From assembly GCA_977017575.1 (NCBI GenBank), contig CDRNVI010000044.1, positions 248,001 to 312,000 of the forward strand: 64,000 bases of DNA. Direction: 5' to 3'. This DNA comes from Paramoeba atlantica (taxonomy: Eukaryota; Discosea). Numbering within the stretch: the stretch's first letter is position 1; each line of letters opens with the position of its first letter. Both the position numbers and the translations under genes were made by a program. The notes beneath the pieces are model-generated. The model did not search any database, was not told the origin of the DNA, and saw nothing but the letters and a program-made list of their open reading frames with translations. Below are positions 32,466 to 43,510 of the stretch, one piece after another.

Positions 32466-33425
32466 GTGGGGAACACTTTAGGGGTCCCTGGGGAAAATCT
32501 CCTCCTCAAAGACAGTGCTGGCGAAACCACCCCTATCACCGATCGGGAGGGCCTAGATCGCGCTCAACGAGTAGTGGTCAGCCTGTCCCTACCTCCGTAC
32601 AACCTCCGTAACAACGAGGCGGCCGTTATTTGGGTGTACGATGGATCCATGTACGGGTTCATTAACGCCCCCGGACTACAGGCGGCCCACAACATCCCGG
32701 CCGGTCTGAGTGAGATTCTCGGTATTCCCCCAGTGCTGACCGGAGCTTGGAAACCTCGCGAATACGAGGAGGGTATGCTATGGTGTTTCCTCCCTACAGA
32801 AACCCTAGTCAGCGAAACGGGATGGACCACCCGGGTTGTCAAATGCAATCTACGCAGGGGATGCATCGAGGCAAACCCTGGCCCCAGACACAAGAACCGA
32901 GGGTCGCTGGCCTCATCCGCCCCCCAGCCCCGGCAGGCACCGAGCGAGACCCCGAGTGCCCTCCTCCAGGAGCCCGACGCCCCTTCCCACAGCAGGGAAG
33001 GAACTATCATGGAAGGTATCGCGGCTGTGACCTCACCTCAACACCCTCCTCTCCATGCATCTTCCTCCCATGCTCCGCCTCCGTACTCCCACCGCGCAGG
33101 GCTGGACCCCCCCGACATGGCCCCCAGCGCCACGCCCCCTCATACCCAAGGCGCGGGCACTGAGCAGGGTAACGTCACGCCTTCCCCGGACAGCCTAGCC
33201 CAGCTCCTCGATAGGGGCTCACTACGTAAACTGTACGCAGTCCAATGCCCCGCGTGGAAAGACTACGTCAAATCTATCTGTAGCGACTTCTTGAGGAAGT
33301 CGCAGGAAGGGAAGACCAAAATCGCCTGGGATCTTCTTCTCGGGGTCAAACGATTCCTGTTTTTCCCCGAGGACAGCTGTCCCAGAGGCAGTTGGCGAGG
33401 GAGTTACGGAAACGGGCTCACCTAG
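32466..33425 (+). pseudogene. LINE family 2 ORF1/pre-RT region, copy 1
   Basis: An open frame of about 320 residues. It starts inside the conserved block (GNTLGVPGENLLLKD), includes AYDG-like and LWCFLPTETLVSETGW segments, then CNLRRGCIEANPGP, a Pro/Ser-rich linker and the SLAQLLDRGSLRKLYAVQC region that leads into the reverse transcriptase. The split at the 2A-like site would separate an ORF1-type protein from the RT protein. The frame breaks just before the RT fingers. Confidence 0.7.
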
Positions 33426-34727
33426 AGGGGTCCGAATCCATCGCTCCAAATCCCCTCCTCACCAACAGCTTCCCCCGTTCTGTTATCAAAGGGGTTATCG
33501 AGCTGATCCGGGCGGGGGCTTTCTCGAGGGCGGCTAAAATTTTGGAAGCCCCCCTCGATCCACCGGCAAACCCGGCTACAGCGGGGGAACAGGTGAAACG
33601 CCTCCACCCAGCAGGAGGTCCTTATAACACCCCCAAGTTCGTCTATGAAAAGGAATGTCATGGACCCCTCCCGTCGGCGGCAGACGTTGTCCGTAAGGCA
33701 ACTAGCCTTGCGCCGCTTAGAGCGCCAGGCCCGTCCGGATGGACCAAAGAACTCCTGGTCCCCATCCTGCAGGAGGACGACCCGAGGGACGTGGTCACTT
33801 GGATCATCCAAGGGATCCTCACGAGCTCCCTCCCTCCCACGATGAGGGATTTCCTCACGGGAGCCAACCTCAAGCTCTTTAACAAGCCTGGGGCCTCTGT
33901 GGGACATCACTCATCCTATAGGCCCATAGCCATGGGGGAGGTCATCCTGAAGCTCGCGGGTCTTCTAGCCCTTGAACAGGTCAGAGACCACCTCCCTGCT
34001 GTGTTCCAGGGCCTCCAATTCGGAGCCCAATACACCCAAGGATGCGAGCACGTCGTGTGTGAAGTGAGAGATCACTTCCGTGACAGGCCCGACGAGGTGG
34101 TCGTGGCGGTCGACCTGGAAAATGCTTTTAACAGCATTTCCCGCGCGGCCATTTTCCGAGCCTTGAAAAGGTACCCGAACCTTTCCCCTATGCTCGGGAT
34201 CTCCCTTTTCGGGTACGGGACCCCTAGCAAGCTCCACCTGGGGGAGGGGATTGCCATCCCTAGCTCCCGGGGGGGTGAAACAAGGGGACCCGATGGCGCC
34301 CATCCTGTTCGCCTTAGGGATACAGGGCGCCATCTCGGCCGTGGCGGCAAAATACTCTGGCTGCCTAAAGCTATGGGCATATCTGGATGATATAACCTTA
34401 GCCGCGGAGCCCGGGGTGTGCGTAAATGCCCTTGGCTCCATGGAAGCGGAGATCAAGTTTTTGGGCTTAAAGCTCAACACGGCCAAGTGCATGGTGGCTA
34501 CCCGCCACCCGGACTTGTACTCGGCCTTCTCGGGGAGCAGGATGCAACATGCTCCGGGGGGGTTCAAGCTTCTGGGGGCGTATATTGGCGCCACGGGAGC
34601 AGTTGAAGAGGGATGGGTCCTATCGAAGGTTCCCAAGGTCACAAACTTCTTGGGTAAGCTGAAGGACTTACCCAGGCAGTGCGCCCTTCCCCTTCTTCGC
34701 CTATGCGGGAGCGCCCGGTGGAAATAA
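33392..34727 (+). pseudogene. LINE family 2 reverse transcriptase, copy 1
   Basis: Two overlapping frames (33392-34390 and 34251-34727) cover RT fingers to thumb. APGPSGWTKELL, SYRPIAMGEVILKL, VAVDLENAFNSISR and the KQGDPMAPILF block are followed by AYLDDITLA. The YxDD box is intact in this copy, unlike copy 2. The coding region ends at the junction with the IS30-like sequence, so thumb and endonuclease are missing. Confidence 0.8.
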
Positions 34728-34794
34728 TGCTTCACTTTCACCCTTTCTACTTCTATACTATTATACTTTCGACTTACTTACACAACGTCACTCT

Positions 34795-35753
34795 TCAAAC
34801 TTTAACAAACAGGTATTCGAATTTCTTCGGACATTCCCACCGTAAAACCCTTCTCGGCCGCTTCTTCAACTTTCTTGCTGTCTTGGTGACCTCCGTAAGG
34901 CTGAGTGAATCAAAAGAGTCGGTCGCCTTGTGCTATTGACGAATTAGGCGATTCATGTTTTCCACCGCCCCCTTTTTCCATGAGTGGTACGGAGCGCAGA
35001 AATATGATAATTACAACGAAACTTTTCATTCACCCGCTCATGTTTCGAAAATTCTGTACCGTTGTCGTACGTAATGGTACAAAGTTTATAATTCTTTAAG
35101 CCCTTTATAATTTGATTTGCAACTCCTTCCGCATGCTTTGATCGTAGCACACGTAGCACAACGAACCGACTCTTTCTCTCACACAAGGTCAGAATGTACC
35201 CTGAGTGGTTTTTTCCTTCCACTAGGTCCGCTTCCCAATCCCCATACCGACGCCTCTTGTTAACTATCTCAGGGCGAAGACGGATGGGGACTCTGCTTGG
35301 GATCGTTGGGCGACCTCGTTTGAAGCGACGCCTACAAGGACGCTTGCCACGAATCCGAAGGGATTTGTAGAGCTTCCCGCCGTCGTCTTTGTCGCGTGCC
35401 ACATGGAGATAAATAGTGGTCACGGACGGTGAAGCTTGGGAGCCAACAACTAAGGTGTTGGCTACCTGTTCGGGGCTGTGAAGTTGTCCTAAGCGCTTCT
35501 TAATGTGGCGCTCCACAGGCCCACGGATAAGCCGGGGAAGCACAGCCATACTTACCAGGCGGCGCTTTGACACTCTGTGTGCGCGGCTGGCTTCGTAACA
35601 CCGGCCCCGTTTCTTGTTACGGGCCAGATCACGGCTAACGGTGCTCTGGGATTTACCGATGGCCGTGCCGATCTCACGCCTTGTCGCGTGTGCCTCGAGC
35701 ATCTCTTGAATGGTGACTCTGTCCCTTTGCCCGGGCCTCTGATATTTTGACAT
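34795..35753 (-). pseudogene. IS30-family transposase, decayed
   Basis: Starts at ATG (complement of 35751-35753) with MSKYQRPGQRDRVTIQEML and a helix-turn-helix (REIGTAIGKSQSTVSRDLAR). The catalytic core shows GDWEADLVEGKNHSGYI (first Asp) and ITYDNGTEFSKHE (second Asp). The last catalytic Glu region (SWKKGAVENMNRL) is present but in another frame after 34,953, and one stop follows. IS30 transposases are typical of bacteria and copy via circular intermediates. Finding one between plus-strand eukaryotic genes suggests transfer or an IS30-like eukaryotic lineage. One frame change and one stop are visible. Confidence 0.85.
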
Positions 35754-35899
35754 GAGGAATAATGAAAAGAACAATTAGAGTATACAGTATAGATATTGGG
35801 ATTATAGTAGAATAGAACTAGCAACGAATTTCCAAAAATAGACTTTTGGTGCACTGGATATGATAATCTAAAAAAATGGTGCACTGGATATGATAATCC

Positions 35900-36354
35900 G
35901 CCGATACACCCCCGCCAAAAAGTATTGTAATTTATTAGTATCGACCACGAATTTTTGGTCAAACACTCAAAATACAATAGGGGAAATAAATTTGAAAAAA
36001 TATTTTTTTGCTATTTTTTTCGCCAAATTGGACTTTTTTCCAAAAAAGAATTCAAAAAAATCCGAATTTGGCGATCCCGTCCTGCGGATACGCGGTAGGG
36101 TGGGAAAATGTACGCCAAGACCCCGGCTACCCTTCTGCGGTTTTTTTATTTTTTTATTTTCCCGGCGTATGCCCCCCTAGGGGGGTCTAGGGGGGGTTCT
36201 GTTTTTGTTCACTTTCTTTTCAATAATGGAGGGTAGAGCGGTAGTTATACAACCACCGCAATCATAATTAATGACAGGGGGAGTAGTACTTTTTTGCCTA
36301 TCAGTAATGATATTGGATACGAAATGCTGCATTTTAATTAAGCAACTCTAGAAG
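35900..36354. repeat. Repeat R (empty-site copy) and hairpin repeat
   Basis: 35968-36046 matches 41029-41066 joined to 42044-42092, meaning it is the same repeat without element H inserted at AAATATTT (35998-36005). A C/G-run palindrome lies at about 36,172-36,198. A 22-nt hairpin motif (GCGGTAGTTATAC...) is at 36,238-36,259, about 100 bp before the next gene. Confidence 0.55.
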
Positions 36355-37881
36355 ATGAAGGAGATGGACAAGCACAATATTTCTAACGAATCCTTGCATT
36401 CGTCACAGACAATCGTTACCTTCTCGGAGGCGTGTGACAAGATGCGCACCTTCAAACATCGCATTCGGAAAATGTTTCATATTCATCTTGAAAACTTGAA
36501 GAAAAATTATAAAGAAAAAAATTCTCTTTATGATTCTAGGCTTTCGACTCCTGATAAAATGGTTCCTTATCAACGCACAAACATCTTGACGGGGGAGTCC
36601 CTAAAATGCTTCAACTCTGCGACATACGATTTATACGCCGCGCATCGCTTCTCTAGAGTGTGCGAGCATAGGCCAAACGTTTTGGATCAATCTATTATGT
36701 TGCTGAAGTTAGCTATAACAGCCATCCCGACTACCACAAGCGGTATAAATTCTCCTGATCAACTACTGCATGAATTGAATAAAAGCTACTTTAATTACGT
36801 GTCGAAAATCACAATATTCTTTGATGCTTCAAAAGACGTTGACCAATTGATGAAATACGATATTCACGAGCCACTCGCTGAGTGGGTTCCCAGAAGAAGG
36901 GATCTGGAATCTTCGCTTACCACGCTGCTTTTTAAGGTTCCAACATCGTTAAAGAAAGACATCAACGGTACGAACAAGCACTACAATAACAGGAATATTA
37001 TTATTGAAATAGAACCTGCCGAACAATTGAACATATACGCAGTGCATCACTCCTTACTCGCTACGTACCTGGAAGTACCCTATTGTCCTCGATTATTCAA
37101 TGGAAAATATACTTCCGGGGAGAAATGCGAAGGTTATAGCGTGAAAGAATTAATTAGAATTATATTATCCAAGGTAACTGGTGCACATCCAAGTATGAAA
37201 GATAGGTCACTGACTAGGTACGCGTATATCACAGAAGCAGCATTTTTAAGAGCTAAGCGTTTCACAGATGCTAATCAGTTGCTTGAGTGTGAGAAAATTG
37301 GTTTTTCTATTCAACATGCGGGACTGGACCGTATTTTAAATCCAGTGCTTTTCGATTTCCCAGAGAAATGGTGTTCCCAGGGTGTGACAAAAACATTTAT
37401 TCGAAACTTAAGGGAAAAGAAAAATTTCCCAGATCGTATTCCTTCTCTTGTTTTGCTGGACGTGCTTCTATCACCACTTTTTATATATAAATCCAGAGCA
37501 AAACGTTTTCTGTATCCCGTGGATATGAGCAGATCTACTGAAGGGACACCAAGCCAGGAGTCGCCAACATCCGATACAGCAATAAGAAGTCCAGAGATTA
37601 TGCTTCTGGAAAAGGGGATGTGTATTGAATTTGCGGCAACAACGAAGTCCAGTGAAATAGCTAGTAAGTCTTATTGTGAACCGACGTTTCCTGCACACAC
37701 GTACGAATTGTTACTTTTTCACATGCGGAAAGATGACACTTGCCTAAACCAATATGTACATCATATATTGTTCCACCAGAGAGTCCTCACATCAATTAGC
37801 GCACAACCTATGAAATGGATACGGGAACTTGTGAAATCAAGAGTTCGGAAAATCCGTGAAGACATCCCAGATATCAAGTAA
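36355..37881 (+). CDS. Conserved-looking protein of unknown function, 508 aa
   Basis: Complete frame from ATG 36355 to TAA. The N-terminus is charged and probably helical (KMRTFKHRIRKMFHIHLENL). The middle contains HSLLATYLEVPYCPRLFNGK and a patch IPSLVLLDVLLSPLFIYKSRAKRF that is hydrophobic but too short and interrupted for a confident membrane helix. A Ser/Thr-rich linker (about residues 390-420) precedes a final helical region. I do not recognise a family. Codon use is like the AT-rich host genes. A regulatory repeat candidate lies about 100 bp upstream. Confidence 0.6.
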   Translation: MKEMDKHNISNESLHSSQTIVTFSEACDKMRTFKHRIRKMFHIHLENLKKNYKEKNSLYDSRLSTPDKMVPYQRTNILTGESLKCFNSATYDLYAAHRFSRVCEHRPNVLDQSIMLLKLAITAIPTTTSGINSPDQLLHELNKSYFNYVSKITIFFDASKDVDQLMKYDIHEPLAEWVPRRRDLESSLTTLLFKVPTSLKKDINGTNKHYNNRNIIIEIEPAEQLNIYAVHHSLLATYLEVPYCPRLFNGKYTSGEKCEGYSVKELIRIILSKVTGAHPSMKDRSLTRYAYITEAAFLRAKRFTDANQLLECEKIGFSIQHAGLDRILNPVLFDFPEKWCSQGVTKTFIRNLREKKNFPDRIPSLVLLDVLLSPLFIYKSRAKRFLYPVDMSRSTEGTPSQESPTSDTAIRSPEIMLLEKGMCIEFAATTKSSEIASKSYCEPTFPAHTYELLLFHMRKDDTCLNQYVHHILFHQRVLTSISAQPMKWIRELVKSRVRKIREDIPDIK

Positions 37882-38359
37882 CAATTACTCTTGCAATATT
37901 ATGTATTAAGGAGAATATTTCTAAAGTTTTTATCTGCACCGTAATTTGACCTACTTTACTGTTATTGAACTTATTATTATTGAACTGATCTCTTGCATTA
38001 CTGCGGATAAAAAATCTCCTCGTCACTACAAATTCCTTGCACCTTGTATTGAGATACTTGCATATTCTTTTCATATAGAATTTTAAAAATAGGTTTTTAT
38101 ACCGCAAAACAGCCCGAAATTTCGTGATCTATTGAATGCCGAACGAATTAGGTGAAAGGCACTCACGACATAAATTTTAGACCCCCCCGGAAAGTGATGA
38201 CCCCCACTGTGTATTTCTGACTCCATTTCCCATAAAACCTTTTTGCCCCGCACACCAGACCCCATAGCCGTTGCCGTTTGTGTCCCTTAGTATACATTTT
38301 CGCAATTGAACGTGAATACATTTAAGCCATGTTCCTTTGTTCCATACCAGTTTATTTTA

Positions 38360-38815
38360 ATGCCATTACGAAGCAAGCGAAGACTTATACCTACCAAAGA
38401 TTGGAATTCTCGAGCTAAAAAACGGCTAAGTAGTCACACACTTGTTAGTCGATTACTTTTTGGGTATGACGTCACAAACGTACATGAATGTATTGCCAGG
38501 TACAATGGTATATCCAAAGAAAGCTGGATTTCTTCCCGTCGTGCTGCTCATCCTTGGTCTAACACGAAAAAAAGAAAGCATCATCGTGTGAAGGTGGATG
38601 TTCCACACAGGTCGAAAAAGCTTAATTTCTGTCAACTGTGTCCAGTAGTTTTGGGAATCGTATCGCACTTTGCCCCCAAAGTGCACGTTCCACGGTCTGA
38701 TGCAATGGAAGAAGTTTGCACGCAACCGCAGACTTCAACAGAAACATTATCCTCTGAAAAAAATACGCGTCACGTGGAGCATTATTTTTCTCACCTTGCT
38801 CGGTACGGTAATTAG
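38360..38815 (+). CDS. Small basic hypothetical protein, 151 aa
   Basis: From ATG 38360; the upstream part of the open frame begins with TTG. The protein is basic with Arg/Lys clusters (MPLRSKRRLIPTKDW, NTKKRKHHRVKVDV) and a CxxC (NFCQLCP). It could be a nucleolar or ribosome-associated protein, but there is no recognisable domain. Same strand as its neighbours; spacing of 478 bp after the 508-residue gene. Confidence 0.4.
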   Translation: MPLRSKRRLIPTKDWNSRAKKRLSSHTLVSRLLFGYDVTNVHECIARYNGISKESWISSRRAAHPWSNTKKRKHHRVKVDVPHRSKKLNFCQLCPVVLGIVSHFAPKVHVPRSDAMEEVCTQPQTSTETLSSEKNTRHVEHYFSHLARYGN

Positions 38816-39235
38816 CAATATGTATATTCCGTTCATGCCTTTATTTTTTCGGTCTATATTTGTAAGTGATATCTACGGCTTTCTCCGTCGTCTTATAATG
38901 GTCATCGCCATACAACGCCCGAATAAGTTCGGCTGCCGCGTTTCGACGGCGGCAAACGGGTATCTTGCAGAGAGAATTGATAAAAATGAATAATTATTTA
39001 TTTTTAATTATTTATCTATACAGATCTTTTATCACATTTTTATGCCATAAATCTCGGTGATGCGTATCCAATGTGTTAGACTCCCTAATGTATGTACCAA
39101 CTAATCCGCTTCCGAAATGGTTACGCTTTGTGAACTTGTTCGGGGGGGGTAAATAGATGGAAGAGTTAGAACATTGAAGGATAACTAAAATATTAATTTT
39201 CTGAGTACTATTTTTTTCGCGTTTACGCCCTCTAA

Positions 39236-39328
39236 ATGGTGCAGTCATTGGGCAACTACTTTCAACCTTACTGGATGGATATCTTCATGGTGCACTCATT
39301 GGACTAATACATTCAACCTTACTGGATA
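39236..39328. repeat. ~41-bp direct repeat, period 51
   Basis: Two copies beginning ATGGTGCA(G/C)TCATTGG and ending TTCAACCTTACTGGAT, at 39236-39276 and 39287-39328, with a few differences. No gene here. Confidence 0.6.
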
Positions 39329-39491
39329 CACTGTATGTACATGACATCAATCATTGCTTCCGATTCTCGCAATCATAGTGCAGATCATCCGTAACTTCAA
39401 GAGGTTGATAATCGGGTCAGGTTCAGCCAATATTGCGAAAGCACAATTAAAAATCAATCATTTCTTTCTCAGAAGCGCATAAAATGAACTA

Positions 39492-39791
39492 CCGTATACC
39501 CCCCCCCCCAGTAATAGAATCGATTTTGGACCCAAAAAGGCCAAATCTGTGTCACTGGGGGGGTATGCTTTTTTGGTGGGAAAAGACCTTTTTTATTCAT
39601 GGGTCGTTGAATTTCTGTCCAGACAACCCCGCAACTACGCCATTCGTTCCCGCGCAACCACCCTCACCCAGCCCAGCGACCCCACCCGCTCAAACACCCC
39701 CTCCCCCCTCCACCCACCCTCCCGAGCTAAATCCTTGTTACTGGGGGTCAGCCCAAAAATGGTCAAATCTCTGTTACTGGGGGGTATACGG
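39492..39791. mobile_element. Element C: 300-bp TA-flanked MITE-like element
   Basis: Ends CCGTATACCCCC... and ...GGGGGGTATACGG, each next to TA (39490-39491 and 39792-39793). The word CAGTAAYAGA/TCTGTTACTG beside a C/G tract occurs four times: direct at 39499-39516; inverted at 39547-39563, 39734-39747 and 39769-39786. Read on the minus strand this is the same direct-direct...direct-inverted order as in A and B. The interior is proline-codon-like C-rich sequence without a gene. Confidence 0.7.
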
Positions 39792-40260
39792 TAGCATAAA
39801 TTTATCTCAAAATAGAAGTGCTGCATGTCCTCAAACCCGCTGCACTTTCCAACCTTGCTCATGGCCATGGCTCTAGCACATGAAATATCTGAACACCATG
39901 CACAAATCGTAGTAACCCCTTCGCTAGATATACAGAAATACACTCGTAAAGCAAAAATGGCCCAAAAAATGCTAAACAAAGGATGCCTAATACACTTGTA
40001 GTTTTACAAAATAATAACAAGGAAAAGGAAATCGTTAAAAAGCATATGACTTTTTTGTGAAATATTGGCTTAATTCCACCGATAATCGAACGGTTTGAGT
40101 TAAGAATACTCGGAGAAACTGAATACAGATTTAAATTTGGCAAAATCTAAAGATGATACGCATCATCTTGGCCAGATCTCCGTTATTTTGAGCAGTACAA
40201 GTAGGGCCCCTTCGCCCAAAAAATCAGACTCAGAGTTTGAAACTTGGGATTCATTCAGTT

Positions 40261-40316
40261 GACTCATTCAACCCCATACGTAGTATGGGACTCATTCAAC
40301 CCCATACGTAGTAGGG
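40261..40316. repeat. 28-bp tandem repeat
   Basis: Two copies of a unit starting GACTCATTCAACCCCATACG at 40261 and 40289, directly before element E. Confidence 0.6.
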
Positions 40317-40339
40317 TACCACCTACAGTACCTTACGTA

Positions 40340-40420
40340 CGGTATCGTACCCCCTATATTATGCAGAAGAAGAAGAAGAAGACAGTAGGGTACCCCCTAC
40401 ATAATATAGGGGGCATACCG
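40340..40420. mobile_element. Element E: 81-bp C-tract inverted-repeat element
   Basis: CGGTATCGTACCCCCTATATTATG on the left pairs with CATAATATAGGGGGCATACCG on the right, with TA on both sides (40338-40339 and 40421-40422). A (GAA)n run and a further inner GGTACCCCCTAC lie between. No coding potential. Confidence 0.55.
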
Positions 40421-40534
40421 TAGAAACGGAAATTAAGGAATATTTTAATTAAGGAAGATTTCTTTGTGACGCGAAATTATTTCCTTAATTAAAGTTTTCT
40501 TATTCTTAATTCACCTTAATTTCCGTTTCTACGG
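40418..40534. mobile_element. Element F: 117-bp inverted-repeat element overlapping E
   Basis: A perfect 21-bp terminal inverted repeat beginning CCGTAGAAACGGAAATTAAG, with TA outside both ends (40416-40417 and 40535-40536). Its first three bases are the last three of element E. The interior is AT-rich and partly palindromic around TTAATTAAGG. It lacks the C tract of the other elements. Confidence 0.65.
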
Positions 40535-40729
40535 TAGTATAAAGTCTACAACAGTATGTTTTAAAATTTATTTAGGCTCTTCTTGAAGCGCTGTGGTTGT
40601 TTTTAACTTAGAAGTCACGCATGCTGTGCGCTTCGCGTTGAAAACTACCACCGCGTTAACGAAGATCCTAAAAAAAATTGGCCTGGAAAGCTGAAGAAAA
40701 GAGAAAGATTATAGCCAAAAATAGCCGAC

Positions 40730-41028
40730 TTTTAGGTAAAAATGGGGTCATTTTTGGATATTTTTGATGTCAGAGCACTAAATCCGACATTTGGGACGCG
40801 TGTGAAATCACTCGTAGGCATGAATGAAAACCTACCGAACGTATGGGGTAGAGAATACGACTCCAACCACACCATTATTTCTACACAAAAAGGCCCCTCG
40901 GGGTCCGAAAAATACTTTTTCACCTGTTTTAGTAAAAAATGGGTCATTTTCGCGGGCATACCACGACTTGAAGAAGGGATATCTGGCAAAAACAACTGCG
41001 GAGAAAGCTAGTATAGGTCCCAAGCTAT
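40730..41028. other. Gene-free stretch of unknown nature
   Basis: Open on both strands for about 85 codons with no family resemblance. Contains two TGGGGTCATTTT/TGGGTCATTTT words (40,743 and 40,939). No gene is called. Confidence 0.3.
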
Positions 41029-41066
41029 CAAAATACAATAGGGCAAACGATTTTGGAAAAATATTT

Positions 41067-42043
41067 AGGTAACCGGCACTATAAATGTAGGTTAAAATCC
41101 ATTTTTGTTGTTGTAAAAAACTATTTTTTCCCTCATTTAGTCAAGCATTATCTATTACCCTCAACAATTTCTAACGAGAGGACGAGGTCCCACAGGAACC
41201 TTTCGTGCCCGTCGAAGAAAAATGGGAAACCACCCCAATCGATTACATGGGGAACCAATCCAAATACAAAAATAAATCCAATATCCAATGAGACCGACTC
41301 AAAAATTGCGAAACAATCCAGAATAATCCAACTTTTGGTACAAATACCCGATTCTCTCCATATTTCGGACGTTTTTTGGAGTCTTACCATTAGAGGTAGG
41401 TGGTACATCTGATTGAAAAAACGTGTGGTCTGGTAAGTAACCAGAACCAGAAGTGACCCGAAAAACAGCCAAAACAAGATTCTTGATGAATACGAACCTT
41501 GGAAGGAAGCCTAAAACCATGTGTTTTGGACCCAGGGGGTACCAGGGGGTCCCTACAAACAAAGGGCAGCAAAGCGCTTAACCAGGAAAACGGAATCTAT
41601 CCAATGCTGCGAAAATAAGTATAAAATTAAACGGATAAAAAAACTCAAAATTCCGCGGGGGGGGGAGATATCTTGAAACCACTGTACTTTTGATCCTCAC
41701 CACGTTTTCGCATTAACACGACTTTTTTTGACACAACATTTGTCGCCTCGACTTTTGTTGACAAAACTTTTTTGCCCCCTGTAAGCAAAGGCTTCTGAAA
41801 CTGAGGCGCCGCGAAGCGGCACCGATTTTTGTTTCGTGTTTCGGATTTTCATTTCATCCCCCCCTTTAATAGAGACAAATGACGAAATTGTTTCTTCATT
41901 AAAGGGGGGCACAGTAAAATAAAAAAATTAACTAAGAAAAGAGATCAACGAAAGATCAAAAACTTTTTCCTGAGTCCTTTTGGGCAAGATTGTTCAAACA
42001 AATTTTACTTGTTTTCAACCTACGTTTATAGTGCCGGTGAACC
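41067..42043. mobile_element. Element H: ~980-bp element with 8-bp target duplication
   Basis: Terminal inverted repeats of about 30 bp (left AGGTAACCGGCACTATAAAT, right reverse complement GGTTCACCGGCACTATAAAC). They are flanked by AAATATTT (41059-41066 and 42044-42051). The related repeat at 35968-36046 has a single AAATATTT and no insert, so it is an empty-site control. An 8-bp duplication fits hAT- or Mutator-like transposition. No transposase is recognised, so it is non-autonomous. It contains the right end of another C-tract element (D). Confidence 0.7.
41858..41914. repeat. Element D right end (C-tract family) inside H
   Basis: An inner direct copy CCCCCCCTTTAAT (41858-41870) and an outer inverted copy ATTAAAGGGGGGCACAG (41898-41914) are followed by TA, matching the right-end layout of A and B. 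I could not find a matching left end. Confidence 0.5.
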
Positions 42044-42090
42044 AAATATTTCTTTTGTCATTTCTTTCGCCAAGTTGAGTGTTTTTTCCA

Positions 42091-42166
42091 AAGGGTAGAG
42101 CGGTAGTTTTACAACGACTGCAATAATCGAGGGTAGGGCGGTAGTTATACAACCACCGCAATTATC
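42091..42166. repeat. Hairpin repeat, two tandem copies
   Basis: Two copies, about 35 bp apart, of a motif reading GGGTAG(A/G)GCGGTAGTTnTAC and then AAC(G/C)AC(T/C)GCAAT. The inner 22 nt can fold into a 9-bp stem with one mismatch. Further copies are at 36222-36265 and 42872-42914. Function unknown. Confidence 0.5.

Positions 42167-43510
<1,344 letters not shown>

Larger units (their letters stand above)
32110..34727 (+). mobile_element. LINE family 2, copy 1 (truncated at both ends)
   Basis: Homologous to the minus-strand copy at 58-62.8 kb. Homology starts inside the ORF1 region after the C2H2 finger (about 32,110) and stops abruptly at about 34,724, inside the segment after RT motif C. 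It includes the conserved ORF1 block, a 2A-like peptide (32856-32885, RGCIEANPGP), RT motif A (VDLENAFNSI), motif B (KQGDPMAPILFALG) and motif C AYLDD. The frame changes near 33,400 and within a G7 run at about 34,267. The 3' endonuclease part is absent. Confidence 0.8.
31348..35899 (-). mobile_element. 4.55-kb IS30-like element with doubled terminal inverted repeats
   Basis: Perfect 23-bp terminal inverted repeats (31348-31370 and 35877-35899; GGATTATCATATCCAGTGCACC plus A). Each is followed inward by a second partial or full copy (31381-31395 and 35847-35869). The right part carries an IS30-family transposase pseudogene on the minus strand. The left part carries an ISXO2/Merlin-like remnant. 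The middle is a LINE family 2 fragment. Without the LINE piece the element would be about 1.9 kb. No clear target duplication flanks it. Confidence 0.7.

Noticed and set aside
38178-38212. Another C-tract element end
   Set aside because: C runs and CACTGTG occur, but there is no matching inverse end or TA-flanked pair.
42091-42166. tRNA gene
   Set aside because: The GGTAGAGC string and a stem-loop recall a tRNA, but no acceptor stem, T-arm or B-box can be found.
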